Below are positions 53,600 to 62,086 of a DNA stretch of 62,119 bases, piece by piece; the first letter of the stretch is position 1, and the number at the start of each line of letters is the position of its first letter. Made by a program: the position numbers and the translations under genes. The stretch spans positions 1-62,119 of the forward strand of contig CAJTFB010000023.1 in the NCBI GenBank assembly GCA_910575665.1, given 5' to 3'. The notes below the pieces were generated by a model. It saw nothing but the letters and a program-made list of their open reading frames with translations, made no database searches and was not told the DNA's origin. The stretch is from Eubacteriaceae bacterium. GTDB taxonomy: Bacteria > Bacillota > Clostridia > Lachnospirales > Lachnospiraceae.

Positions 53600-54202
53600 C
53601 TATATCTCTCCAAATCGCAAGTCAATCATCTGCAAAATATATTTTGCAGTCTTTTCCAGTCCAAGCACACTGCTGTCAATCAGCATATGGCGCAGCTCCC
53701 GCTCCCCGCGGTTCTTATCTGTCATATACCTGTACCGGGCATGAAGCATATCATCATTATATTTCACCAGTTCTGCGGCTTCTTTTTTTGACATACCCTT
53801 CCGCTCCATCACATGCTCTATCCGCTTTTCCTCTGGTGCATAGATAAAAATATTCAGACAGTCACTTCTATCCTTCAGTATATAATTACCGCACCGCCCG
53901 ATAATGACACAGGAGGACTCTTCTGCAAATTTCTGTATAACCTCAAACTGCGTATAGATTACACGATTTGTAAGATTCGCATATCTCGGTCCAAAAGAAG
54001 TTTCAAACTCATATTTTACTGAAGTTCCCATATCTGCCTTTTCCACCAGTTCCCTCTCAACACCAAGATGCTCCACCACCTGATCCACCAAATCCCTGTC
54101 ATAGAATTTAATGCCCAGTTCCTCTGCAATTACCCGCCCGATATCCGGACCGCCGCTGCCATACTCACAGCCAATCGTTATTACAAAATGTTTCATCTGC
54201 AT
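53600..54202 (-). CDS. Cytidylate kinase-like family protein
   Basis: A 200-residue P-loop protein of the cytidylate-kinase-like family. The N-terminal HFVITIGCEYGSGGPDIGRVIAEELGIKFYDRDLV is a variant phosphate-binding loop, and CVIIGRCGNYILKDRSDCLNIFIYAPEEKRIEHVMERKGMSKKEAAELV is the middle of the fold. The normal CMP kinase is longer and differs in the substrate site, so the substrate is unknown. It lies in the operon between the aminotransferase and the permease-dehydrogenase fusion, with gaps of 12 and 15 bases. Confidence 0.82.
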   Translation of the reverse strand: MQMKHFVITIGCEYGSGGPDIGRVIAEELGIKFYDRDLVDQVVEHLGVERELVEKADMGTSVKYEFETSFGPRYANLTNRVIYTQFEVIQKFAEESSCVIIGRCGNYILKDRSDCLNIFIYAPEEKRIEHVMERKGMSKKEAAELVKYNDDMLHARYRYMTDKNRGERELRHMLIDSSVLGLEKTAKYILQMIDLRFGEI

Positions 54203-54214
54203 TCCTCCTCGTCT

Positions 54215-55426
54215 TTATAATGCCTCGACAGCATCTCTGATAATTTCTACCGCCTTGTCACAATCTGCCTCTGTCAGTATCAATGGTGGAACCATACGAA
54301 TAATGTCATTACCGATTGCTGTAATCAAAAGCTTTCTGTCCAGACATCCATGCTTCACATCTGCCGCCCGAATACTTCCATCAAATTCCACACCAACTAA
54401 AAGCCCCTGACCCCTGACTTCTTTTACATGCGGAATATCAGCTAACTTCTCCATAAAATATTTACCCATCTTTTTTGCATTATCCGCCAGATTTCGCTCC
54501 AGCAGTTCATCAATCTCAGCCAATGCTGCTGCACAGGATACCGGATGCCCGCCAAAGGTCGTTCCATGAGAGCCCGCTGAAAGTGCCTTTGCCACTTCTT
54601 CCGTTGCACAAATAGCACCAATAGGCATACCGCCACCCATGGCCTTTGCCATAGATACAATATCCGGTTTTATATCATAGTTCATATAGGACATAATTGC
54701 CCCCGTCCTACACCAGCCGGTCTGTACCTCATCCAGCAGAAGAAGAATTCCTTTATTATCACAAAAACCACGCAGCCCTTTCATAAATTCCTGCGTTGCA
54801 GGATGCACACCGCCCTCCCCCTGTACCGGTTCTATCATAATTGCGATGGTATTTTCTGTATAAGCTGCCTTAAATGCTTCCAGATCATTGTATGGTACAT
54901 AGGTAAATCCCGGCGTCATATCTCCAAATCCAATCTGACAGGCATTGTCCGGCTGACCGGTGGCACTCATAGAACCAAAAGTTCTGCCATGGAATGACAT
55001 CTCTGCGGTAATAATGTTATATTTATGTGGCCCATACTTTTCCACACCGTACTTACGCGCCATTTTAATCATTGCCTCATTGGCTTCTGTCCCGGAATTT
55101 TGATAAAATATCTTATCCATTCCAATCGCCGTACAAATTTTCTCTGCCAAAAGCGCCTGGGGAATCGTATAGGGATAATTGAACGTATGCATCACATCTT
55201 CTACCTGTTCTTTTACTGCTGCCACAACCTTCTCATTACAGTTGCCCGCAGAATTCACTGCAATTCCCGCATAAAAATCCAAATATGGTATTCCATTTTC
55301 ATCGTAGATGTACATACCTTTTGCCGTTTCTGCCAGAAAATCAAAACGCTCATAGGTCTCAATCATATATTTGTTTACCTTATCCTTAATCTCCTGTACG
55401 GTAAGTCCTGTATCTTTTAATCTCAT
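54215..55426 (-). CDS. Class III aminotransferase (acetylornithine/GABA type)
   Basis: A 403-residue PLP aminotransferase: YIYDENGIPYLDFYAGIAVNSAGNCNEKV, FYQNSGTEANEAMIKMARKYG, EMSFHGRTFGSMSATGQ, MIEPVQGEGGVHPATQEF, LLLDEVQTGWCRTGA and the PLP lysine in SMAKAMGGGMPIGA. It could act on acetylornithine, ornithine, putrescine or GABA. Context favours an omega-amine (inference). The ATG at 55426 has GGGAG 8 bases upstream. The leader at 55449-55492 contains a hairpin directly ahead of the gene. It starts a four-gene run ending at DUF1847. Confidence 0.9.
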   Translation of the reverse strand: MRLKDTGLTVQEIKDKVNKYMIETYERFDFLAETAKGMYIYDENGIPYLDFYAGIAVNSAGNCNEKVVAAVKEQVEDVMHTFNYPYTIPQALLAEKICTAIGMDKIFYQNSGTEANEAMIKMARKYGVEKYGPHKYNIITAEMSFHGRTFGSMSATGQPDNACQIGFGDMTPGFTYVPYNDLEAFKAAYTENTIAIMIEPVQGEGGVHPATQEFMKGLRGFCDNKGILLLLDEVQTGWCRTGAIMSYMNYDIKPDIVSMAKAMGGGMPIGAICATEEVAKALSAGSHGTTFGGHPVSCAAALAEIDELLERNLADNAKKMGKYFMEKLADIPHVKEVRGQGLLVGVEFDGSIRAADVKHGCLDRKLLITAIGNDIIRMVPPLILTEADCDKAVEIIRDAVEAL

Positions 55427-55448
55427 ATTCTTATCTCCCTTCAATAAA

Positions 55449-55492
55449 AAGAGCAGAGGCCATCTCAATTCCTGTGAGCGCCTTTGCTCTTA
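55449..55492 (-). ncRNA. Leader hairpin 2 (CAAAGGCG core) of the aminotransferase operon
   Basis: On the minus strand AAGAGCAAAGGC pairs with GCCTCTGCTCTT (one mismatch), enclosing an inner stem CTCA-caggaat-TGAG. TTTTTATT follows at once, so the long hairpin is an intrinsic terminator just before the gene. It has the same core as the leaders at 50160-50213 and 57025-57064. Confidence 0.55.
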
Positions 55493-55572
55493 ATTATTAA
55501 ATCATTTTATTTTAACCGTGAACAAATCCATAAATACTACACTCTGTAAGATTATCCAGTAATCGTTTTTCA

Positions 55573-56925
55573 TCACAGACAATCTGCTACTGCTTTTTCA
55601 AAGATATCAAGCCCGGCCTTCAACTGCTCATCTGTAATTACCAACGGTGCCAGAAAACGAATGACATTTCCATATATACCGGCACCCTCCACCAGAAGAC
55701 CATTCCTGGCACAGATGTCGATAATATTGGCTGTCAATTCTTCTGCGGGTTCTTTCGTTCCATTATCCTTGACAAACTCAATACCAATCATACCGCCCAT
55801 TCCTCTTACATCGCCAATTACGGAATACTTTTCCTGCATTGCCTGATAACGCTCTGTAACTGTCTTACCAATCTCCACAGAACGTTCCGCCAGATGATCC
55901 CGCTCCATAATTTCAATGGTTTTCAGCGCTGCCGCACATGCCAATGGATTGCCACAATAAGTACCGCCAATAGTTCCCTTTGGAACTGCATCCATAATTT
56001 CATCTCTTGCAATAATTGCAGAAAGCGGCACACCGGCTGCAATGGACTTGGCTGTGGCAATAATATCCGGCTGTACTCCTACTTCCTTCCAATATTCCGA
56101 AGCAAACATTTTTCCAGTACGGCAAAAACCACTCTGTACCTCATCCGCAATCAGTAGAATTCCATGATCATCACATATTCCCCGCACTGCCTGAATCCAT
56201 GGAAGGGGAGCCGGAATAAATCCTCCCTCTCCCTGCAAGGGCTCAACCACGATAGCAGCAACGGTATCTGCTGCCCCACATTCTTCAAAAACATTCTCAA
56301 TAGATTTGATATAATAGTCCAAAGCCGCATCTTCAGGCATCCCTTCCGGATTCCTATAATAATATGGAAACTGTGCCCGGAATACACCGCCTGCCAAAGG
56401 TCCCTGTCCGGAAGCATATGCCTTTTTTGATGTCATGGTCATAGTTAAATAGGTTCTTCCATGAAATGCTCCGGAAAATACAATGATATTTGACCGCTTT
56501 GTATATGCCTTCGCTATTTTCACTGCATTTTCATCTGCTTCAGCGCCACTGTTTGCCATAAAAGCCTTTTTCTTTTCTCCCTTTACCGGTGCAATCTGAG
56601 ATAATTTTTCTGCCAAAGCAACATAACCTTCATGGGTAACTACATTAAACATACCATGAAAATATTTATCTGCCTGTGCTTTTACTGCCTCTACAATTTC
56701 TGGATGAGAGAAGCCAATATTTAAAACACCAACACCACCAATCCAGTCTAAAAATTTATTGCCATCCACATCCTGAATCATGGCACCCTCGCCCTTTTCA
56801 ATTACCACAGGATAGCTGCATCCAACAGCTGCAGGTACTGCTTCTTTCCTTCTGTCAATCACCTTCTTTGCCTTTGGTCCCGGCAATGACTCTGTTACAA
56901 TTTCCGGTAAATCTGTCCTTAACAT
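55573..56925 (-). CDS. 4-aminobutyrate-type class III aminotransferase
   Basis: A 450-residue PLP enzyme of the GabT type: YPVVIEKGEGAMIQDVDGNKFLDWIGGVGVLNIGFSHPEIVEAV, FMANSGAEADENAVKIAKAYT, SGAFHGRTYLTMTMTSK, VVEPLQGEGGFIPAP, LIADEVQSGFCRTGKMFA and PLP lysine in IIATAKSIAAGVPLSAI. It would convert GABA or another omega-amino acid with 2-oxoglutarate to the semialdehyde and glutamate. The iron dehydrogenase of the fusion protein could then reduce the semialdehyde. It has its own leader and promoter region and is divergent from a PucR regulator. Confidence 0.88.
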   Translation of the reverse strand: MLRTDLPEIVTESLPGPKAKKVIDRRKEAVPAAVGCSYPVVIEKGEGAMIQDVDGNKFLDWIGGVGVLNIGFSHPEIVEAVKAQADKYFHGMFNVVTHEGYVALAEKLSQIAPVKGEKKKAFMANSGAEADENAVKIAKAYTKRSNIIVFSGAFHGRTYLTMTMTSKKAYASGQGPLAGGVFRAQFPYYYRNPEGMPEDAALDYYIKSIENVFEECGAADTVAAIVVEPLQGEGGFIPAPLPWIQAVRGICDDHGILLIADEVQSGFCRTGKMFASEYWKEVGVQPDIIATAKSIAAGVPLSAIIARDEIMDAVPKGTIGGTYCGNPLACAAALKTIEIMERDHLAERSVEIGKTVTERYQAMQEKYSVIGDVRGMGGMIGIEFVKDNGTKEPAEELTANIIDICARNGLLVEGAGIYGNVIRFLAPLVITDEQLKAGLDIFEKAVADCL

Positions 56926-57258
56926 AATCTGCTCCTTTCCCGCATTTGCGAAAAACTTCTATCATAAAACTTTTGGTGTATTACAGGCAATAATTGTCTA
57001 ATAACTACTTTCCTATAATACAGAAAGGGACAAAGACATACTATCCGGTACGCCTTTGTCCCTTACAAAACCTATCATAACGCAATTCTTTTATAAATAC
57101 TATATCACGTCGGCACAAAAAAAACTATCTTTTTTTATGCCATCAGCACAAAATACAGATTGACTTCCCACATTTTTCTATGCTATTGTATGCTTATAAC
57201 ACACGCACTATATAAACAGGCAGTGAATACACAAAACATACATAGGAGGCATATGGCT
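56926..57258. promoter_or_regulatory. Divergent aminotransferase/PucR intergenic region
   Basis: This 333-base gap holds the aminotransferase leader, with a hairpin at 57025-57064 and a TATGAT-type -10 just upstream of it on the minus strand, and AT-rich sequence before the PucR gene. PucR-family proteins usually act on such divergent regions, but no clear operator repeat was found. Confidence 0.4.
57025..57064 (-). ncRNA. Leader hairpin 3 (CAAAGGCG core) of the GabT-type gene
   Basis: AAGGGACAAAG (minus strand, 57064-57054) pairs perfectly with CTTTGTCCCTT (57035-57025). The loop contains GCG and a small TAC-cggata-GTA inner stem. The sense core GGACAAAGGCG matches the other two leaders. 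No strong T-run follows, so regulation may be by termination with a weak U-tract, or by RNA-protein recognition. Confidence 0.5.
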
Positions 57259-58407
57259 ATGGCACTTTTATTGAAAACTATTTATCGAGAAACAAAAGAA
57301 AAATATAAACTCAGACTACTCTGTGGCAAAAAGGGATTAAACCGCATGATGAACTGGGTATATATTACAGAAGATATTGCAAGCTCAAGTTTTGTTCAGG
57401 GTGGTGAACTGATCATCACTACCGGCATCCGCTGCACGCAATCCAAAGATTGGCTCTATAAGTTTATCCAGTCATTAATAGAATTAAAAACCTGTGGTGT
57501 CATCTTAAATATCGGCACCTATGTTTTTCCAGAAGATGTCACGGAAGATATCCAGAAACTATGTAACAAGCATAATTTCCCAGTCTTCACAATGCCTTGG
57601 GAAATCATGCTCCATAATGTAACCAGAGATTATTACAACCGCATTTTTGAGGAATCACAAACAGAAATCACGTTAACTTCTGCTTTTTTCAATCTGATAT
57701 TCCAAAGCAAAGAAGCTAACTACAGCCAGGCAATTTTGGAGGAATATGGGTATCAAAACACCAAACAGTATACCATCTGTCAACTCGCAGCTACTCCTGA
57801 AGTTCCCTCCGACAGACTCTCCCATATCCTCAAGGTATTTATTCCGAACTCCTTTCTCTGCCACACAAAAGACGCTTCTCTTATCATCACCTACCAAACA
57901 ACCACAAATATACTCTCTCTGGAAATGCAAAAATTTCTGGCACAGCTTGCACTCTATTTTCCAGACAACCGATTTACTGTCGGAATCGGTTGTCTGGCAG
58001 ATCTTTGTGGGCTCCCGGCATCCTATTTTCATGCAAAATCTGCTGTACAGATGGCTATTTATCATAAAACCCGTCTTTTTTGTTATGAAGACATGGGATT
58101 CCTAAAAATTCTGTTATCCTGCAATGAGCCAAACATCCTTGAAAACTATGTAGCTGAAAAATTGAATGGATTGCTACAACAAAACCATAAACAGGAGCAG
58201 GAATATCTGGAAACCTTGTACCAATATCTCATCTGCGATGGCAGCATAAAAAGAATTGCAGATGCCTTGTTCTGTCATCGTAACACTATAAATTACAGAA
58301 TACGAATATTGAAAGAGGATATGGGATTTAATCTTGATGACAGCTACTGCAAATTTGAACTGATGGTAGCATTTCAAATAAAAGAATATCTCCAAATCAT
58401 ACACTGA
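57259..58407 (+). CDS. PucR-family transcriptional regulator
   Basis: A 382-residue regulator. The N-terminal PucR-type domain reads LRLLCGKKGLNRMMNWVYITEDIASSSFVQGGELIITTGIR. A GGDEF-like central region follows. The C-terminal PucR helix-turn-helix reads TLYQYLICDGSIKRIADALFCHRNTINYRIRILKEDMGFNLDD. ATG 57259 is preferred because AGGAGG lies 9 bases upstream; the in-frame ATG two codons earlier is only 3 bases from it. Relatives control purine, GABA or proline catabolism. Its position opposite the GabT-type gene suggests that it activates the amine/amino-acid cluster. Confidence 0.87.
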   Translation: MALLLKTIYRETKEKYKLRLLCGKKGLNRMMNWVYITEDIASSSFVQGGELIITTGIRCTQSKDWLYKFIQSLIELKTCGVILNIGTYVFPEDVTEDIQKLCNKHNFPVFTMPWEIMLHNVTRDYYNRIFEESQTEITLTSAFFNLIFQSKEANYSQAILEEYGYQNTKQYTICQLAATPEVPSDRLSHILKVFIPNSFLCHTKDASLIITYQTTTNILSLEMQKFLAQLALYFPDNRFTVGIGCLADLCGLPASYFHAKSAVQMAIYHKTRLFCYEDMGFLKILLSCNEPNILENYVAEKLNGLLQQNHKQEQEYLETLYQYLICDGSIKRIADALFCHRNTINYRIRILKEDMGFNLDDSYCKFELMVAFQIKEYLQIIH

Positions 58408-58941
58408 TGGATCTGCACAATTCTTATCAAGAATTTGTAGTTTCAATCAGACTTGGAATATTTATTTTTCATATCAGCTTGCTCTGTTCCATTTATAATT
58501 TATATGAAATGAAAGCAAGTTAGTGAATTACAAAATATGTCCCCCAAAAATGACATATGCTATAGCAAAACCGCCATAAATAAAATAGAATTTCGATATC
58601 AAAGCACCAGTATCTCATATCACAGTGAAATGCCAGTGCTTTTTATAACCACTTATGTTTTCTGAATGATTATCATATTGTCATTTTATCTAGAGATTTG
58701 AATTTCTTCTACATATAAGAGATTACCTGTCACTTCCTCCTTGTATTCTCTCCCTTTAATTTGCCAGATAAAAAATCACATTATAGGCAGTACATTTTTT
58801 GTCCGAAACATTGTGATATACACGGGGCACATCTGCAAGAAAGAATAACGATATTATTAAACCTGTTCCATGATACCTCCATCGTCCGTTTTAACATATT
58901 ATAACATGCGCACAGACAAGAAATCCTTGCAACTCCATATA
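58408..58941. other. 534-base gap without a recognisable gene
   Basis: An inverted repeat AAAGCAC (58601-58607) with GTGCTTT (58636-58642) followed by TTTATAA is the only clear structure, a weak terminator for rightward transcription. The minus strand near 58900 has TTATAAT before short frames that end quickly. No family signature was recognised. Confidence 0.5.
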
Positions 58942-59541
58942 TTACTTCAACTTGTCAGCTTCCGTTAACTCACGAATCACACGGCACGGGTTACCTGCCG
59001 CCAAACTATGTGGAAGAATGCTTCTTGTCACTACACTTCCTGCACCAATTACACTTCCCTCTCCAATGGTCACACCACCGCACACAGTAACATTCGCAGC
59101 AATCCAACAATCATTTTCTATAGTAATCGGTTTGGCATACTCCAAATTATAATAACTGCCATCCTCTCGTTGTCTTACATTCCTTTCTTCCGGCAAGAGT
59201 GGATGCATCGGTGTTTCCAAGGTAACATTCGGTCCGATCATTACATTATCCCCAATATATACAGGGCATACATCTAGACAAGTAAAGTTAAAGTTAGTTC
59301 CACAAAATTTACCGAAATATGTATTACACCCATAATCAAAATAAACTGGGGCTTGCAGACTTGGCAAATTAGGTGTATTGGGAAGCAATTTGCGAAGAAT
59401 CGCTAAACGTTTTTCTGGTTCATCTTCATCAATTTGATTGTATTGTCTGGCTAGTTTTCGTGCTTTTATGAGTAATTCCGTCAGTTCTGAATCAGATGGG
59501 TCATACAACATTCCAGCAAGCATTTTTTCTTTTTCATTCAT
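58942..59541 (-). CDS. Sugar O-acetyltransferase (maltose/galactoside type)
   Basis: A 199-residue left-handed beta-helix acetyltransferase. The N-terminal MAC domain (EKMLAGMLYDPSDSELTELLIKARKLARQYNQ) is followed by hexapeptide repeats VYFDYGCNTYFGKFCGTNFNFTCLDVCPVYIGDNVMIGPNVTLETPMHPL, with the catalytic His in that segment, and IENDCWIAANVTVCGGVTIGEGSVIGAGSVVTRSILPHSLAAGNPCRVI. It transfers acetyl from acetyl-CoA to a sugar hydroxyl. GGAGG precedes the ATG. It stands alone next to the IS110 element. Confidence 0.92.
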   Translation of the reverse strand: MNEKEKMLAGMLYDPSDSELTELLIKARKLARQYNQIDEDEPEKRLAILRKLLPNTPNLPSLQAPVYFDYGCNTYFGKFCGTNFNFTCLDVCPVYIGDNVMIGPNVTLETPMHPLLPEERNVRQREDGSYYNLEYAKPITIENDCWIAANVTVCGGVTIGEGSVIGAGSVVTRSILPHSLAAGNPCRVIRELTEADKLK

Positions 59542-59579
59542 CTTAATAGTCCTCCCATAATAATCTTTGTTTTCCTCTT

Positions 59580-59959
59580 GTTAACTCGCTTTTTCTCACT
59601 TTTTCATATCTACATAGATGAGTTGTCTAAGTCCATGCCATTCCCCTTGGCCTAAATTCATGGATTTATGGATGTTTGGGGGCACTTAATAAGACGTCGC
59701 CTTATTTCGTTATGATCGGCCTTTCTTATCCCCAACTCCTTACGGCAGCCTAACCTCCCATGTCATACAGGATCACCTTTTCTACAGGGTCCTCAATTCC
59801 TTCGTTCTGCTTATCCATAAAGGGGCGTCATGATGCTCCCTCGCTGAGTCTGTGCTCTGATGGACTAAAATCTGACTTCGGCTCTCTATGTTTTTTTTCT
59901 GTCCTGTTCCTTTCAGCACCTTTCGGTGGACGTCTCCCTGAATCTCACAGCTGTTCTCC
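59580..59959 (-). other. Noncoding 3' flank of the IS110-family element
   Basis: About 380 bases between the transposase stop and the acetyltransferase hold no gene but many short self-complementary stretches, such as TTCATGGATTTATGGAT. IS110/IS1111 elements carry a structured bridge RNA in one noncoding end, and this flank or the 61238-61570 flank is the candidate. The exact element end cannot be set from sequence alone. Confidence 0.35.
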
Positions 59960-61237
59960 TTACGCTGCCTGTGGTTGCCTATGTATGTCAGACATCATTT
60001 TCTGCGGATCATAGGCTACTCCTTTTGTCAGTATGGCGTAGAAAACTCGTATCAGCTTACAGCTGATGGCTATCACTGACTGTTTCTTCTTTAGCGGATT
60101 GTTTGCTCTGGTTGTGTAATACTCATGCAGCGACCGAAATTCCGGATTTTTAGCAATTAACGGGATTGCCGCATTGAACAGTACTGCCCGCAGCTTACTC
60201 CGGCCTCTTTTACTAATGGTCGTCTGCCCTTTATGCTTTCCCGAACTGTTTTCCCTTAATGAGAGTCCGGCCAGTTTCTGTATTTGCCTTGGTGATTCGA
60301 AACGCCTCACATCACCAACTTCAGCCAGAAATCCAGCTACAGTGATTATTCCGATACCTTTGATGGCAAGCATCTGCCCGCTTTCAGGTATCTTTTTGCA
60401 CAGACTTTCTATCTCTTCCATAACGGAATCAAGCTGTGCCATTTTATATTCGTAATCCGCAAGCAATAGTTTCATTTCATACCCGGCTGCCGAAGATCCT
60501 TTCTTTAAGCCTATGCTTCGTCTAGCTGTTTCACACAGGGTCACTGCCCTTTTTATCCCAACAGCTCTTAACTTTGCATCACGCCAGATCTGATTGATTT
60601 TCTCAGCCCCAAGTTCCACGATTGCTTTCGGAGTACAGGCTACTTTTAGAAGCAGCATACTGCTTTGTGCTTCATAATCCCTAAACACCTCTTTGTATTC
60701 AGGGAAATATATGGCGAACCATCTGGCAAATCTGTTTTTGATCTGGGTAAGTTCCCTGACAAGTCTCTTACGATTGGCCACCATAATCCTTAAGTCTGCA
60801 TACACACCATCCGGTGTATATGATATGGAATACCTTCCGTCAATGACAAGCTTTGCTATCACCTTGGGATCTTTTCTGTCATTTTTGCTTTGGCTGTTAT
60901 CATCCAGTTCCTTGGTCTGCTTTACCGCATAAGGGTTAACCATAACCAGCAGGATGCTCTCATCCTCAAGATAAGCACCAAGGTCAAACCAGTAATGACC
61001 GGTTGGTTCGATTCCTGCAATGACATCTGACTTTTTGTACTTGTCCTGTAACCACCGCATCCAGTCCTTGAAGTTTTCAAACCCTTCTCTGCTGTTGCTG
61101 AATTTAAAGACCTTCCCAAGTTCAATACCCCGCCAGTCAAAAACTCTGGCATAATGTGTAGTACTTCCAATATCGATTCCAACTACCAAAGTTGATTCTT
61201 TTACTTGATTGATTTTCTCATTTTGTTTACAATTCAT
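59960..61237 (-). mobile_element. IS110-family transposase
   Basis: A 425-residue DEDD transposase starting MNCKQNEKINQVKESTLVVGIDIGSTTHYARVFDWRG, with further acidic residues in VIAGIEPTGHYWFDLG and SKNDRKDPKVIAKLVIDGRYS. The C-terminal Transposase_20 domain reads MLAIKGIGIITVAGFLAEVGDVRRFESPRQIQKLAGLSLRENSSGKHKGQTTISKRGRSKLR and includes the conserved serine region. The start at 61237 is chosen over an upstream in-frame Met 17 codons earlier because family proteins begin near here. IS110 recombinases use bridge RNAs to choose targets. No terminal inverted repeats are expected or seen. Confidence 0.88.
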
Positions 61238-61630
61238 ATGTGGGTGTCTCCTTTGAAAAATGATTTTTATTAACCGCCAAGTTAACAATCATTATTCTAT
61301 GGGTGACACTCATTTTTTGCAAACCCGCTATTTGTTACTTAACAGGAATGCTCCCTAAAATCCCGATTGGATTTTCACAAAATCTAAGGGATTTATTAAC
61401 TCTTATATTTTGTTATCATGAACTGCTCTAACTACCGAAAACACTAAATTTATGCAAGGTGAGCATTCCCTTAGATTTTCCCTTATGTTATTTTCTCCCC
61501 CTTGCTGTTATGAACCCTAATGAGGGAAACTTTAAGGGAAAGAAAAACCTATAACATATTATAACACAAAACAATTAAGGTATGGGAACTGATTTGATAT
61601 GCTTGTAAAAATTACGAAAGGACAAAGAAA
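61238..61630. other. Noncoding region between the IS110 transposase and the small ORF
   Basis: This 393-base stretch has no gene. GGAATGCTC (61345-61353) and GAGCATTCC (61461-61469) form a 9-base inverted repeat about 110 bases apart, each next to a CCCTTA/CCCTAA segment. The stretch near the transposase is the candidate left end of the element and may encode part of its guide RNA. Confidence 0.4.
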
Positions 61631-61867
61631 ATGAATCTAATATACGCAAGGTACAATATGTACCACAACAGTATTGATATTACTACCTTTGACGGTTACA
61701 TATTACGAATTGACTGTAACAAGGCAGAAAAAGGATTAAAAACCACAGCATGGACAGACCATGTGCTAAATGCTATGGCAATAGATAATCCGCTTGAATA
61801 TGCAAGGCTTTATCTCAACAACGAAATGCAGATATTTATAGACGCAGAGGATAATCAGGAAATTTGA
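61631..61867 (+). CDS. Small DUF6061-like protein of mobile-element type
   Basis: A 78-residue protein starting MNLIYARYNMYHNSIDITTFDGYILRIDCNKAEKGLKTT and ending in an acidic stretch (FIDAEDNQEI). It resembles the small DUF6061-type proteins common on Clostridia integrative elements, but this is recognised by pattern only. AAAGGACAAAGAAA precedes the ATG. A terminator follows at once, and iteron-like repeats lie further right, supporting a mobile-element setting. Function unknown. Confidence 0.55.
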   Translation: MNLIYARYNMYHNSIDITTFDGYILRIDCNKAEKGLKTTAWTDHVLNAMAIDNPLEYARLYLNNEMQIFIDAEDNQEI

Positions 61868-61871
61868 CATA

Positions 61872-61916
61872 AAAATGCTTAGAATCTTTTACAAAATGAT
61901 TTTAAGCATTTTTTCA
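61872..61916 (+). terminator. Intrinsic terminator after the small ORF
   Basis: AAAATGCTTA and TAAGCATTTT form a perfect 10-bp stem (61872-61881 with 61903-61912), extended by GAATC/GATTT, followed by a T-rich tract. Confidence 0.7.
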
Positions 61917-61977
61917 TTTTTGCTATTTAATCTCCTTAAAAATGCCAAAAGAAATATAAATCCGCTCGAATGTAACA

Positions 61978-62075
61978 CGACCTTCCCGTTTTGTAAACGA
62001 GTTTCACATTTTGAAAGCGACCTTCAAATTTTGTACCCGAAATTCCACTTTTGTAGCAACTTTCCCGTTTTTTTC
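61978..62075 (+). repeat. Iteron-like 20-bp tandem repeats
   Basis: CGA recurs exactly at 61978, 61998, 62018 and 62038. Each begins a unit of the form CGANNTTCNNNTTTTGTAN, for example CGACCTTCCCGTTTTGTAAA and CGACCTTCAAATTTTGTACC; a fifth degenerate unit starts at 62057. Equal spacing of about two helical turns is typical of replication-initiator or repressor binding arrays next to rep genes. Confidence 0.65.
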
Positions 62076-62086
62076 TGCGGTTCTGT

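Noticed and set aside
61978-62075. CRISPR array at the right edge
   Set aside because: Units are 20 bases, imperfect and directly abutting, with no spacers and no cas genes nearby.
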